From Favolaschia claudopus (lineage: Eukaryota > Basidiomycota > Agaricomycetes > Agaricales > Mycenaceae): a stretch of DNA of 64,000 bases. The stretch lies in NCBI GenBank assembly GCA_037176885.1, contig JAWWNJ010000009.1:1426001-1490000 (forward strand), read 5' to 3'. The notes beneath the pieces were generated by a model. It was given only the letters and a program-made list of their open reading frames with translations. It was not told where the DNA came from and searched no databases. Of the stretch, positions 21,393-33,264 are shown one piece after another; within the stretch, counting starts at the first letter, position 1, and the number at the start of each line of letters is the position of its first letter. The position numbers and the translations under genes are program-made.

Positions 21393-23571
21393 TCATGGTT
21401 TTGGCTCTGCCCCAATGCGACTTTGTCTCCTTTCTTCACTCAAGTTAGCTATCTCTTTCACATCGATGATCTTGAACGGCCAAGTGAGCCAATTTCCACC
21501 TGACCGCATGCTGCTCAGCCCCATTTCCTCAAGGAGGTGATCAGTGTATTGAGGCCATCTTTAAATGCAGATTAGAGGACAAGCTAAGACATGAATAGAC
21601 TCAACATACGTCCAAAAGGCAACGAAGCTGCTGTACGACTCGTTGACTCTGTTAGAGCCGTTAATTCATCATTTTGCAGGGTAGAAACGATTGACAGACC
21701 TCAAAAGCGCATCGGGATGCCGCTTTCGGACCCAAGCAGCATCGCGTTCTGCACGTTCATATGCCTCTTCAGGTGTCTTTGGAATGCTCATCTGATCCCC
21801 GAGGAAGTAGGACGAGATCCAATGCGCCTGAACTTCGCATGAATACCCAACGTTGGCAGTGAACTTCAACGCGGAATTAATTGAGGTCGAGAAGGTTAGA
21901 AAAGGGTTACTTGCGGAAGCTCCATTGATCGCGAAATCCCGGCGAGTAATATTTTTCGCTGGGACAATCCCATTATAGATGGTGGCTGCCCATTTGACGG
22001 AATCTGGACGACTCTTGGGTGGATTGGCCAAAGAACGGTAGTTGTCCCATTCAGTGTACGACTTTGCGGATGATGCACTACCAGGGGGATGTCGGTTTAT
22101 ACCTAACTCATTGGCTGTATTTTCTACAGAGAACGTAAATGAATGATGCCAGAAATAGACTTAAAAACTCGATCTTCACCATCGAACAGACCAGTCCAGG
22201 ACGAGGCGTGTCCGGTTGCAAGGAGTACAACATCGGCATCGACCATGTGACCGTCGCTCAAAGTCAGGCATTTGCCGCCAGGTGTAAAGCCTCGTACTCG
22301 GGCAGGCGATACAAGTTCTATTTTCCCCGCATTGACGAGAGCGTGGAACCTGTTCGGGTTTGGTACCCCTTCATCGTTGGTGCTGGTGGTCCAGAACAAG
22401 GAACGAATGTTGCGTAGGGGCGAATCATTTGGAACTGAAAGGGAGGCAAGCTGTACACTTATGAGCTATAGTCGACTTGGTCGAGGTCAAAGGGGATTCA
22501 ACATGCCGAAGCCGCACTGAGTGTTGACCAAAAGGAACCGGTGATTATGGCGCCAAGTCGGGTAGTGTGTAAAAACCGTTCCAATCGGGAGCGAAGTATA
22601 CTATAGCCAAAAAAGATAGACAACAGTCTGCGTTGCCTGAGTGAGATTCGCAACTCATGAAATTGATTGAAAACTATACCTGCTCTTTCGTACGAAAGCC
22701 GGTAGTGGCGATGGGCTAGCAAGGATAGCATCGGCCATCTCGAATACCACCTTGACCTTCCTTCCTTGATTGGCCAGATAGGCGGCCATACTAGACGTGA
22801 CGTTCAGTGAAGGCAGAAAAATGGTGGAGTTGCCATTAAACATGTACTCTTGCGCCGACCGACCACCGCCCACTATGACTGTCAATACTTTAATGTTGGT
22901 CGTTGACTCCAAGATTCTGTCTATCTGTGATGCAAAATTCATCGAGTGAATTACAGGCCCCTGAAAACCAGCTTGCGTTGCAGCAGCAACAGAGAGTGGT
23001 TGTGGAATGTTGGGCGTGCTGCATCCCTATAGCGAGTTAAGTCTGATGCAGGAAAAACAGGCGAGAGAAGAACTTACCCCAGTGCAAAGAACCACACGGT
23101 CGAATACCAAAACTTCAAGGGTCGAAGTTATCTTATCTTGTAGACTGATATACCACAGTGAGGTGGTCTCGTCTCGCCGTATATGTACAACTTCCGTGTT
23201 AAAGCGGATAATATGCTGGAACCTTTGGCTGAACGCTTCCATGTATGCACGCAAATCGTGACCCGTTAGACGTCCCCCCTCAGCTGGGGGCATCTTCAAG
23301 GCGGAGAACCGGTACTCTCCGTGCACACTGCACTTTCGACGATCAAACATGTAATTTCGTCTACGAGACACGGATTGGCGCACTTATTAATTTGTAGGCC
23401 GGGATAGACTCGGTCGGCAGCCCATACACCACCCACAGTCGAATCTCGCGTGAGTATCTGTACTTGAGAAAAGCCATCTTGAAGAAGGGTATGCGCTGTG
23501 ATAAGTCCAGCTGGTCCAGAACCGATGATAGCGATTGCAGAAGTGAGGGGGTCAGGCCACTCTTGAGGCAT
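21393..23571 (-). CDS. Flavin-containing monooxygenase (FMO-like)
   Basis: FAD- and NADPH-dependent monooxygenase, expected to oxygenate a soft nucleophile (N or S) or perform a Baeyer-Villiger-type reaction; the substrate is unknown. The start is MPQEWPDPL at 23571. The FAD Rossmann motif AIIGSGPAGLITA is at residues 14-26, then VGGVWAADRVYPGLQ, the NADPH-binding VIVGGGRSAQE, and an ATGHASSW segment typical of FMOs. The C-terminal exon is found by splicing at a WT codon (near 21605): it reads WPQYTDHLLEEMGLSS, SGGNWLTWPFKIID and ends EPKP at 21393. It has several introns. It lies upstream of, and on the same strand as, the asparagine-synthase-like gene, separated by about 1.1 kb. Confidence 0.85.
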
Positions 23572-24657
23572 GGTTCAGACGAGGTTTGAGCCCGTAAGCT
23601 TTGGCTATTATAAGTATGCCAAAATGACTAGCATTAGACACCGTGCCCGGCGTGCCGGGCTAAATCCACCACCAATACAATCCGCTCGGCGCTGGCAGGG
23701 AAGAGCTAGGACTTCAACATCCGTGATGCATGGGCCGAGCAGCATGGCTGACTAGAACTTTTATATGTCTCCCGAGCAGGTCGAATATATCATCCTGCGA
23801 TATCTGAGACCACCAATTACCTCTCGCTAAATAGCCTCGTCTGGAAAATGGCAACATTGTGGTGGGAGACAAGTTGAAGTTTGCCGCGGCATACATTATT
23901 GGTCACAATGTGACAGGCTTCCACTTTAGTTTCTGCCACTGTGAACAAACTGTGAAGCGAACCTTGAAGCGAGCTATTCGGAGTGAGGCCTGCGCACTAG
24001 CGAGCCTCTAACAACCGCTCCTCGGCTTATCGAGGTTTGGCTGCCCGTGCCTACGAAAACTGCAATTCTTGCCACAAACTTGGTGTCATTCGGCAAGCGG
24101 CGACTCTCAGTTGAAAACTATCTTGGTCAAATCTTGGTTGCAACTTGCCTGGACCACGGAAAGCTCTTCGCGCGCATAACCCGACATACGCTTGAGCATT
24201 CTATGTTCTGACCACGTACTACGGTATGTGGTGCTACACCTAATCCCGATAGGACGGACGGCAAGCAGGCTCAAGTTTTGCAAAAAGGGTTGTTTTACTT
24301 CCACTGGTTTTTCGCCCGCGCTCTTCTTTGGACCGTATGGAGGCCTATCATCACAATAAGTACCTCAAGATCAAGTCCCTTCCTCTCACCACTGACCTGT
24401 CCAAAATCGCGGTGGCATTTCGTCGAAGTTCAACAATCCCATCTTGGGTTAGGTATAGCGGGTGCTATCTATGCGTCTATCCAGGACGCCGCCAACCACA
24501 TCTTGCTCAACGCAAAGATGCGTCGGGGCAGCAGCTGAAGAAATGACAACTGCTTTCAAACGCATCTTCATTTCCTACAACACAGTACTCAACGTGTTCT
24601 ACAACAAATTACTATGGCTGCGCCCTACGACGACTCTACTGCATGCATTCCCGAACT
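23572..24657. other. Intergenic, no gene seen
   Basis: About 1.1 kb between the FMO start and the 3' end of the asparagine-synthase-like gene. Only short, unrecognised frames are present. It should hold the FMO promoter. Confidence 0.4.
23603..23612 (-). promoter_or_regulatory. Possible TATA element of the FMO gene
   Basis: On the minus strand the sequence CTTATAATAG lies about 32-41 nt upstream of the FMO start codon. Position and composition fit a TATA box, but it is close to the ATG, so transcription would have to start very near the coding region. Confidence 0.25.
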
Positions 24658-27076
24658 TCAACCTTTGAACGGGGCAACGTCAAACCTCTCTTGCAGCGTA
24701 ATATAACTGAGCACGATCATAAGCAGCCTCGCCCGAGGGTCAAGTAACACTTGAACGGGGTATGTTGGGTCCGCCAGGTACCCCTCAAGCTGCGCCTGCA
24801 CGAACTGCCAGTTGAAGAAACCTAACCGGTCGACAGCCTCCTTTGTGACGCGCTCCTGGAGGCGCTTCTGCAGAGGCAGGAGATCGGTGGACCCCTTGGG
24901 GCGCGGAGCAGGAGGCGGGTTGAAGGGAGCTTTCTTGCGCAGGTACATCTCTTCCGTGACAAATGGCTTGACGGCTTGACGCAGGATCCACTTCTCACCA
25001 AGAGCCCATCCTCCCGGACCGTCGCTCTTGATCGGCCGAATTTTGAGATTTCTGTGGAACGAAAAGGCATCAATGTAGGAAATCCGACTGCGACGGCGAA
25101 AGAGGCTCACGGTGGCAGACTGTTGATGTATTCAACGAAGTGGTGATCCAGGAAAGCGGGCCGGCTTTCAATGGACTGGGCCATGTCGTTCAGGTCTCCG
25201 TTGATGTTCAGAATGACGTTGGTCATGAAAGTCTTCGACACACAGTACTGTATGACAGGTCAGTCGTAGAGGCAAGGTCGAAAGGTCTGTGCACTCACCA
25301 GAGCAACGTTCAAACTGTGCCATTGGCCCTCAATAGACTTCTGCCTCACACGCGCATCTACAGCCTCCTCGAACCAACGTACGGGATCGGGGTTTCCGAA
25401 CTTCGCAAGAGTGGCAGGGCTCAACGACGGTGCGCTCAGAGGAGCCGAAGCGGGCGCGAGGAACATATGTGAGCTGATGTTGATGAGGGGACGTGGGCCG
25501 TCCGACTTGGGGCGCGACTGAGCGTTGGCGGGGAGGACGGGCATGCGGGCCATGGCGGAGTAGCCTTGCAGCAGCATTTGGCGCTCCCTCTCTGACGGAA
25601 GCGGGATTCCAAGGCTCTCCGCAGCGGGGTCGGCCTCCCTGAGAAGGTCAGGTGGGAACCACGGGTAGCCGCCGAACGACTCGTCGGAGCCTTCGCCGGA
25701 CAAAGCGACCTGGGTTGAGAAAGGTGAGTATTTATCTCTAGTGAGGCGTTTAGACACATACCTTGAATCCAGCCTTGCGAACAGCGTTGGAGAGGAGCAG
25801 TTTTCCTGCACCGTGGAACGTGCTACCGGGCAGCTCAGAGTGCCAGATGGATTCCTCAAATTGCTCGACCAGTGCCGCCTCAGTGGCGGGGACAACGACC
25901 ATCTCGGCTCCAAGGTGGGCGGCAGTGCGAGTGGCGGCGGGCGTTTCGTCAGTTGCCGGGTCCTCTATCCACGACATCAGCATAGAGACCTGGAACTATA
26001 CAAGGTCACTCACCGACATAAGCCAAAGTGAACGTTGTGAGTTTTGCATCTGGGTTCTTTTCGCGCAGAAGCTGGGTAGCAATGCCAGCAACCGCGGAAC
26101 TGTCGATACCACCGCTGAGGTACACAGCCCAAGGAACATCGGCGCGCATGCGGAGGCGCACCGCGTCCACGAGACGCTCGCGAGTGGTTTCGATCATGTT
26201 TTCGAGCGTGCCTGGCGGGGGAGCCTTGGGGTCGGGGAAGGTGTGGTCCCAGTACGCCTGCGTCTGCATTTCTCCTGATGCTTTGATGACAGCGAAATAG
26301 CCTGGCGGCAGCTGCAGTGAAGCATGAATACCAATCGATGAGGTTGAAAGAATGTATTCACCTTCTTGACGCCCTGGAATACGGTGCGATCGTCCCCGAA
26401 AATACCGTTCTGGATGATGCTTTCCATGTCCCATTCAGCCTTCCACCCGAGTCCCATGAAAGTCTTTATTTCGCTCCCAAACATATAGCATCCATTGGAG
26501 TTGGTGTAGTAGAGAGGCTTGATTCCGAAGCGATCGCGGGCAATGAATTGCAAGCGGCGCTTGACGTCGTAGAGGATGAAAACGAACTCGCCACGGAGGT
26601 GGAACAAGCAGTTGTATCCATCGCGCTTGTACCTGGATATCAAATCGAATCAAACGCAAATTGCCTGCCCACATTGTTCTTACAATTGGACGACGAGCTC
26701 AGAATCGGATTTGGTCTTGAAAGAGTAGCCTTGCTCTTGCATTTCAGCGCGGATGCGGTCATGGTCATAGATTTCGCCAGCGACGACACAGTGGATCAGG
26801 TCGTCTTCATCGGACAGGGGTTGCTGGCCAGTTTCGAGGTCGATAATGGACAAACGGACGTGTCCCAAGCCTAATGAATGGAATCGATGTCAGATCCGGT
26901 GGGAGACCACGCGCACAACACGTACCGACGCGAGCATCGGGGGAGATATATGTGCCTCTGGAATCGGGTCCACGATATTTAATATTTTCGAGAGCAGCTT
27001 CAAGACGTTTTTTGAGATCGTCAGGCGTAGGGGCCTGGACGTTGTCCGGGTAGAAAGTCGAAACGATACCACACAT
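24658..27076 (-). CDS. Asparagine synthase-like glutamine amidotransferase
   Basis: Two-domain enzyme: an N-terminal class II glutaminase releases ammonia and a C-terminal ATP-pyrophosphatase domain adenylates a carboxylate (aspartate in true asparagine synthetase). The protein starts MCGIVSTFYP, so Cys2 is the nucleophile after Met removal. Other glutaminase motifs are IKYRGPDSRGTY, LGHVRLSIIDLETGQQPLSD and ARDRFGIKPLYY. The synthase domain has VYLSGGIDSSAVAG (PP-loop), VALSGEGSDESFGGYPWF and QSIESRPAFLDHHFVEY. Near the C-terminus are GEKWILRQAVKPFVTEEMY and LRKKAPFNPPP. At least eight exons. By its motifs it belongs to the longer bacterial AsnB-like paralogue common in fungi, not the canonical Asn1. 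The substrate may therefore be aspartate or a natural-product carboxylate. Confidence 0.87.
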
Positions 27077-27688
27077 GGCGGGATGGGAAAGGAAGTTAAG
27101 CGACGCTGCGAGGCCGCCTCAACTTTTTTGTTTTAAACCATTTGATTACGGCGGCAAAAACATGCAACAGTACGTAACGGTAACGTAATCACAGAGGACA
27201 GTCTCGGAACCGCGTCCGTTCTTGGCACAATTCTTCGTGTTCAGGTACCCGCCGCTGCCAGCCGACTCCATCCCAAATCCCATGCTGCAAAGAACGGCCA
27301 AATTGAACGGTATGGCCCAGACATCAGCAAAGCTGGAGTCGAGGCTGGAGTCTGTAGAAAAAAATATGAAACAAGGTGCCGCCTGCAACTCCGAGATCAG
27401 TTGCTTCACAGTTTGCACTTGCAGTCTTGGTAACTTGTGATGATCCATCGGCGCGACATTGCGCAAGCCAGTTGCCTTGAAGTTGCGGCGTGGAAGGTTG
27501 CGCGTCCTCCATGGTTGAGGGGGGATTATTCATGTTTTTTGGAGATTTTGGAAATCGAAGATTTCAAAAAGTCTCCGTCGCGACTGGCGCGTAAAACGGC
27601 GACAATCACACTGTGGTAGATGCCGTAAGTGGGCTGAATTCCGATCTATAAATGGGTTTGGCGCGTTTGTCTCCTCAAAACCGCCACT
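27077..27688. other. Divergent promoter region, asparagine-synthase-like / P450
   Basis: 612 nt between two divergent starts. Overlapping open frames exist on both strands around 27146-27533, but none resembles a known family and no convincing splice model joins them. It probably serves as a shared upstream region for the two flanking enzymes. Confidence 0.4.
27647..27653 (+). promoter_or_regulatory. Possible TATA box of the P450 gene
   Basis: TATAAAT about 36 nt before the P450 start codon at 27689. Confidence 0.3.
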
Positions 27689-29963
27689 ATGGGTATCCTC
27701 CTTCCTTTGATTCCGTTGGCGGTCTGCGTCGTCATCTGGCTCAGAGGCCGTGGTTCACGCGAAAAGGGCCTTCCTCCTGGGCCTCCCACAATCCCTCTTC
27801 TCGGCAACGCACATATTTTCCCCGCTTCTGCACCTCACTTCAAGTCAGTGATTTGCTGGGAAAGAGAATATTGAATACTTATGCTCGTACAAAGATTCAC
27901 GGAATGGGCTCGCCAATGGGGCGGTATTTATTCGGTGCGTGGTAGATTCGTTTGGCCTTGAATGGAAAGTTAACGCGTTCGCAAATTAGCTCAAGCTCGG
28001 CTCGAGTACAGTGGTGGTCCTCACAGATGCCGCGGCCGCAAGGGATCTACTGGATAAACAAAGCGAAACGACCTCGGACAGGCCCGATTTCTACATTGCT
28101 GAACTCGTAACTCAGGGCAAGCATATGACGGTATCACACTACAGTGCGTTCTGTTCGCTGTTCTAGGATTTTTTGCAACTAGAACCCTACTTGGAAGACT
28201 CGACTTGGAAGACCATGCGCAAAGCAGTTACCACAATCCTGACACAGAAAGCGGTAGCCGAGCAATTGCCCATCCAACAGGCCGAAGCCCTCCACCTTGC
28301 ATACAACCTTCTTCGTTCTCCTCAGGTGAGTTATCAGCATAGCTGACTCTGCCGAACCATCGCTGAGCGTGCTACGCACCAGGATTTCTATACTGAAGCC
28401 AAGCGCTTCTCCCACTCGGTCATTCTTTCAGTTATGTACGGAAAACGCGCGCCCCGATACGACGCCCCGCAAACCGTCCAATTTTTCGACTGCCTCCGCG
28501 ACATGAACGCCCTTGCCGAACCCGGCGCCTCCGTCCTCATCGACTTCTTCCCGATACTCAAACTCGTTCCTGAACGTTGGGCTAAGTGGAAACGTCAATG
28601 CCTGCAGCTCAGAACGATGCAGCGCGCACTGTACGGCGCTTTACTCGGCGAAACCGAAGACCGATTGCGCCGCGGCGAGGCAAATGGAAGTTATATGGAG
28701 GTGCTCTTGGGCCGGGAAAAGGAGCTGAACATGGATGAAGATATGAAATTGTTCGTCTGCAAACTCTTTATCTTTTCTCGAATCACGCACCCGAGTTAAT
28801 ATTTCCGCGTCAGATATCTTGGTGCTACGATGCTCGAAGCCGGATCCGACACCACCTCGATATGGTTCCAGACCTTTTTCCTCGTATTAGCTGCCCATCC
28901 GGAAGCGCAGAAGAAGGCACAAGCCGAAATCGACCGCGTCGTTGGTGAGGACCGTATGCCCGTCCCCAGTGATCTCGAAAACATGCCCTACGTTCGTGCC
29001 CTGATTCTGGAAGTAAGTGCTGTTGTACTGCGTTTTCGGCCCACCGTTAACGGTACCCTAGCTGCACCGATACCGTCCCAACAACCCTCTTTCGATCCCC
29101 CACGCAACGGAAGCACCGCGAGAGGTGCGTATTGAGAAGCTAGTGTAGGCTAGCACACGACTGATCACCCTGCATACAGTACAATGGCTATTTCATTCCT
29201 CCAAAAACGATGCTTATCGTCAACCTTTGTGAGTCTCAGAATATTCTGCGCACCAAGATCCTTCACCTCATACAATTTACCTTCAGGGGGAATTTTCCAC
29301 GATCCGGGTTGGTTTCCACTGTTATCTGCAACATCGTTCCTTCACCAACACAGTCCTTTTCTGCAGAACTCTTTGAAGATCCCGAAAAATTCGAGCCCGA
29401 GCGTTACCTGCGCACCGAGAGCGGAACGAAACCCGGTGTCGACGCCAGCGCCTTCCGCCATAACCTCATCTTTGGTCATGGTCGCGTGAGTCTTCATCCA
29501 TGCCCGATCCTGCTTTCAAAGAATGCTAACAAGGGTGCAGAGGATTTGCCCTGGATCCCATCTCGCCGAAAGTTCGATCGTAAGCCTTACCCAGTACGGG
29601 TTTCTAACAGTTTAGTGAATGCATGAATACAGAATATCAACGTCATGAACCTACTCTGGGGATTCAACATCAAGCCTGATACGGACGCAGCGGGCCACCC
29701 TCTACCAGTCGATGATCATGATTACTTGGGGGTGCGTAGTCTCACTAATTGGCGCTCAGTGGCTGACCCTAGCTGCTCAGGGCCTGGCACCCGCACCCGC
29801 GCCCTTCAAATGCAAAATCGTCCCTCGTACAATAGCGAAGGCGAAGATCATCGAGCGAGAGTATCTCGCTGCTGATGAGACATTTGCCAAGTTCGAAGTT
29901 GGGTTAAGTCCGGAGGAGAAGGAGTTCGTTGCCAAAACGAGAGTGCCCTTGTCGGATCTCTAA
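27689..29963 (+). CDS. Cytochrome P450 monooxygenase
   Basis: Membrane-anchored haem monooxygenase of the ER; substrate unknown. It has an N-terminal hydrophobic anchor (MGILLPLIPLAVCVVIWL), the proline hinge LPPGPPTIPLLGN, FTEWARQWGGIYSLKLGS, an I-helix AGSDTTS (residues around 28842-28860), the K-helix ExxR as ELHR formed across an exon junction, FEPERY, and the haem loop FGHGRRICPG with its cysteine (29471-29545, split by an intron after FGHGR). The C-terminus reads KTRVPLSDL. It has about nine short introns. All splice junctions I checked keep the frame, so the gene appears intact. It is divergent from the asparagine-synthase-like gene and may act with it and the FMO. Confidence 0.9.
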
Positions 29964-30258
29964 ACCGTCCAAGCATGAACGACATCCGCTCCTTGGACCG
30001 TAATTTATTCAAGTAAAAGAATTTAGCGTACATACATATTGTAAGTAGAGAATGTAGCGAAGTATGTCCGTCGGACGTTAATCACACTGCACATTGCATA
30101 TAATTGCATGAGTCGGAGCTGAGTTCAATAAATCGAAAGTCGCGCGTGGAGCGACGTCGGAAAATCGTAGTTGATTCCCACGAGTGGAAGCTCCAAAGCA
30201 AACGTCGGAGTTTGCCGAACGGCCCGCCTCTCATTTTTCCCAGCTGCAACTTGCTTCA

Positions 30259-30991
30259 ATGTATCGAAGCGGGCGTCGTCTACTGCTGCTAGCTGAGACG
30301 CGGACAGTTGTTGCGCATGGACAGGTTCGATTCAAGGCAGATACGCCCCCCAAACCTCAAAAGGCAGACTTTCAAAGCATTCTGCCAACGCTACGCGAAC
30401 TTCTGCCTGAACTCCCCGAACGCGATTCCTCTAACCCGAACGCGCCGAGAAGAAGAAGAAGAGGACCTCTATTTTACCTAGCTCTGAGTACGCGACATAC
30501 TGGCAGACCTCCGGCTCTGGCTGAGCGCTTTAACAGTATCGCCTCTTTTCATTTGGATCCAGATAGAAAAGTACTTTGACCCTCTCCCTCTGCTCGAGAA
30601 AAAACGGAAACAGATACTTCGGGAGCGGCTGGGCAAACTGCGCGATGCGTCTCGTACGGCGCCCGCCCAACTCTCCGACGTCAAGTCCGTAGTTGCATAC
30701 TTGCGTCTACTTTTTGACGCGATGCTTCCAGAGGAGACCCTTCGGAATCTGCAATCCAAAGATGTCTGTGATCTTTTAGAGAAAGATTGTCCCCCCAATT
30801 TGCTCCCGTGGTTGCAAGAAATTTGCGGGGTGACTCGCGCTTTGTCACTAAAAGCGGACGGTGAAGCGTCTGAGGTGAAAGCTGCGGAGCATATTCAGAA
30901 CGCGGCAGAGGACATCCTACGGAAGAGCTGGTTGGCTGTTCACCGTCGACTGTCGCAAGAACTTGATGGCGGTGCCTCGTTGGATTCTTAA
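30259..30991 (+). CDS. Uncharacterised protein, possible mitochondrial presequence
   Basis: Two exons give about 216 residues. Exon 1 starts MYRSGRRLLLLAETRTVV, a basic, amphipathic N-terminus that fits a mitochondrial presequence, and ends in an Arg-rich stretch (PRRRRRGPLFYLAL). An intron of about 85 nt (30488-30572) then joins to KKYFDPLPLLEKKRKQIL. The rest is helical and charged (KLRDASRTAPAQLSDVKSV, WLQEICGVTRAL) and ends GGASLDS. The ATG at 30259 is the first ATG in this frame. No domain is recognised. It lies downstream of the P450 on the same strand. Confidence 0.6.
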
Positions 30992-31551
30992 AACTCTCCA
31001 TTCAGGCACCATTAACGCACACGTGAGTCTATTCCGCTGGGTTTGGAATGTAGTATAAAAACTTGTCAATGTTAGCGTCTAGCATGCAGTCTTCCATCCA
31101 TGATCGGGTGTCTCTGATTTAATCCAACGGCATTGGCACTGATGTTCATACGTAGAGAACGTTGACTGTATTAATTTTTTTTTGGCTGGTTACGCTGAAT
31201 CTCCCTCTCGTTTCCCAGTGGTGTCTCGACTATTCTGTTGCAATTGAATGCTGTACTCCAAAGTGAATACCGGAACTATCGCCAGTGCTTTCTGTCCTCG
31301 TGCGTGGAGCGGAGACAGCTTCATCCCGACCTGCGTACGGCGGGCCACCGCGCCTGCGAGCTGGATACCGCATCCCGCTGGAGGATAGCATCCTATCCGT
31401 TTTCTCAAAATTCACTCCGATGGCCTTCTGAAGATCCCCGTCGGACCGTCGCGTCTTAAATGAGACTGATGATTTTGCACAGCCACCTTATCGACATCGG
31501 CACAATGTCTATTAAAGCAACACTGGGCAACTATATTGGTGCAATTCAACC
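30992..31551. other. Intergenic, no gene seen
   Basis: 560 nt between two genes on the plus strand. A run of T at 31171-31180 is the only local feature; otherwise unremarkable. Confidence 0.4.
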
Positions 31552-33148
31552 ATGGACTCCAACTACTACCCTCCCCCTCCCTACCCACCATCTGGCACTG
31601 GCACTGGCGTTCCTCCGCCTCAAATGCCTTCCCCGCAGCCCTCTTCTGGCGGAGGGATCGAGCTCGTTCGCGATGCTGAACTGCTAATTGCATCCTTTCT
31701 TCCTTCATCCCCAGTTCCTACCGCTCAGGGGATTCCCCAACCATTCTGCCTTCCTCAAATTGCAACCTCCTTTGATTCGCCCTTCGCCAGAGGCTATAGT
31801 CCTGTCCTGCAAAACTCGGTCGGCATCTCGCAGGAACAGCTGCTTTCGTTCGTTGATGGCTTAAATCTGGCCATGACCGCCAGTCCACCGTTGCGCGTGG
31901 TCAATCTTGTCGGTGAGCTGCGAACGTGGATTGCCTCCGCCAATTTAAAACTAAGACTTTTTCAGGGAATGTGATAGGATTCATGTACGTTCTGCTTTCA
32001 AATTCTGTTTAATACACGCAGCTAACCATCCGACAGTCCGATACATTGGGCGATGATTGCTAGTGTCGTTATCCAAACAGCTGCGCAAACCAGCATGCAC
32101 GTTCTCTCCAAAACGCTGACGGATCGCTACCTTCGCGCCGCCAACCAACGTCTATTTAAGCCCAAGGGCCTCGTAGTTCGCATCTGCACCACCGCCGCGA
32201 TGCAACAATTGGTCATGCACAGCGGGACTGGCGAAGGCCCTTCCACCTTGAACAAAATCGGTCGTGGCGTCAGCTCTATACTCTTACGCGCCCCGCTCCC
32301 ACTCACCCACCGCATCATCCGCTCTATTTCCGACAAACCACCCAAAGTGCCCGCCAGCATCAGCACGGCAGGCGACGGGCAGAAGATGCCCCTCGCGACG
32401 CAGCGCCGTCTCGCATCTCTGGAGGGTCACGCCATGACGCTCAACCTCAACATGCCGCCGCCGGCCAAACCGCAGGGCATTATGGACACGATGGGCTCGT
32501 GGACCGTCAAACTTGATTCTTGGAGTGCGGGAAGGAAGGAAAACAAGGTCGAACAGAGGCGCAGGGAGTTCGAGCGGGTGGACTCGCAGCTTCGGCGGCT
32601 TGGAATCGATCCGCAGGGTGGTCGGACGCCGCCCATCGCTGGCCCATCGACGGGATACGGGCCCCAGCAACCTGTTGGGTATGACGAGTGGAGTGTCATG
32701 GGCCGCCGAGAACGTAAACAGTTGCGCCGAGAGCGTAGACAGTTGCGGAGGGCAGCAAAGCGCGCCAGGAAGCGTGAGCGCCGCGGCCCTGGTCTCATTG
32801 GCAGTTTGGTCGGCCAGAAAGAAACGAGGCTCGAAAGGCAAGTCGAGAATGCGGATCTTTTGGAGCACTGGGCGACCGAGAAGGTATTGTGGATCGTAAT
32901 CATGAACGCGGAATTGGGTGAGTCGATGCTCTCGATAATTTGCTTGTTTTTTTCTCTGATGTCGGTTGGCAGACAAGGAAATCCAGGACATCGAGCTGGC
33001 GGACAGTATGCAGAACGAAGAACGCGTCGACGATAAGACATGGCGCGCAGAGATTATCAAGGAAAAGGAAATTTTGGAGGAGTCGGACAGCGACACGGAC
33101 AGCGACTCGGACGACGAGGATGTATACGGTGGTGACCACAAACATTGA
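31552..33148 (+). CDS. Uncharacterised basic/coiled-coil protein
   Basis: Four exons. The N-terminus is proline-rich (MDSNYYPPPPYPPSGTGTG), then a helical region across two introns (VGNVIGFIPIHWAMI). A long exon (32053-32917) carries ASVVIQTAAQTSMHVLSKTL and an extremely basic coiled-coil stretch (GRRERKQLRRERRQLRRAAK). The C-terminus is acidic, with serine/aspartate repeats (SDSDTDSDSDDEDVYGG), ending at 33148. The domain order, Pro-rich, helical, basic coil, acidic tail, is reminiscent of conserved fungal proteins of unknown function. I do not recognise a catalytic motif. The splice at 32918 (donor GGTGAGTC) keeps the frame into DKEIQDIELAD. Confidence 0.65.
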
Positions 33149-33264
33149 AACCGAATAGTTAGAATGCTTTTGTAGCTTTAGTCGCCCAAATGTCGTTCTA
33201 ATACACAAGATGAATAAGAGAACTTCAGAGCTCGAGATGCAGTGTCCAATTGATCTCAAGCCGC

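Noticed and set aside
27146..27533. Small gene on either strand between the asparagine-synthase-like and P450 genes
   Set aside because: Overlapping frames on both strands, no start with good support, no family resemblance and no workable splice model.
28189..28210. 11-bp direct repeat (ACTTGGAAGAC twice, 3 nt apart) in the P450, first taken for a frameshifting duplication
   Set aside because: Recounting the splice phase (exon end 28143, acceptor 28182) shows that the frame continues as KPYLEDSTWKTMRKA, so nothing is broken.
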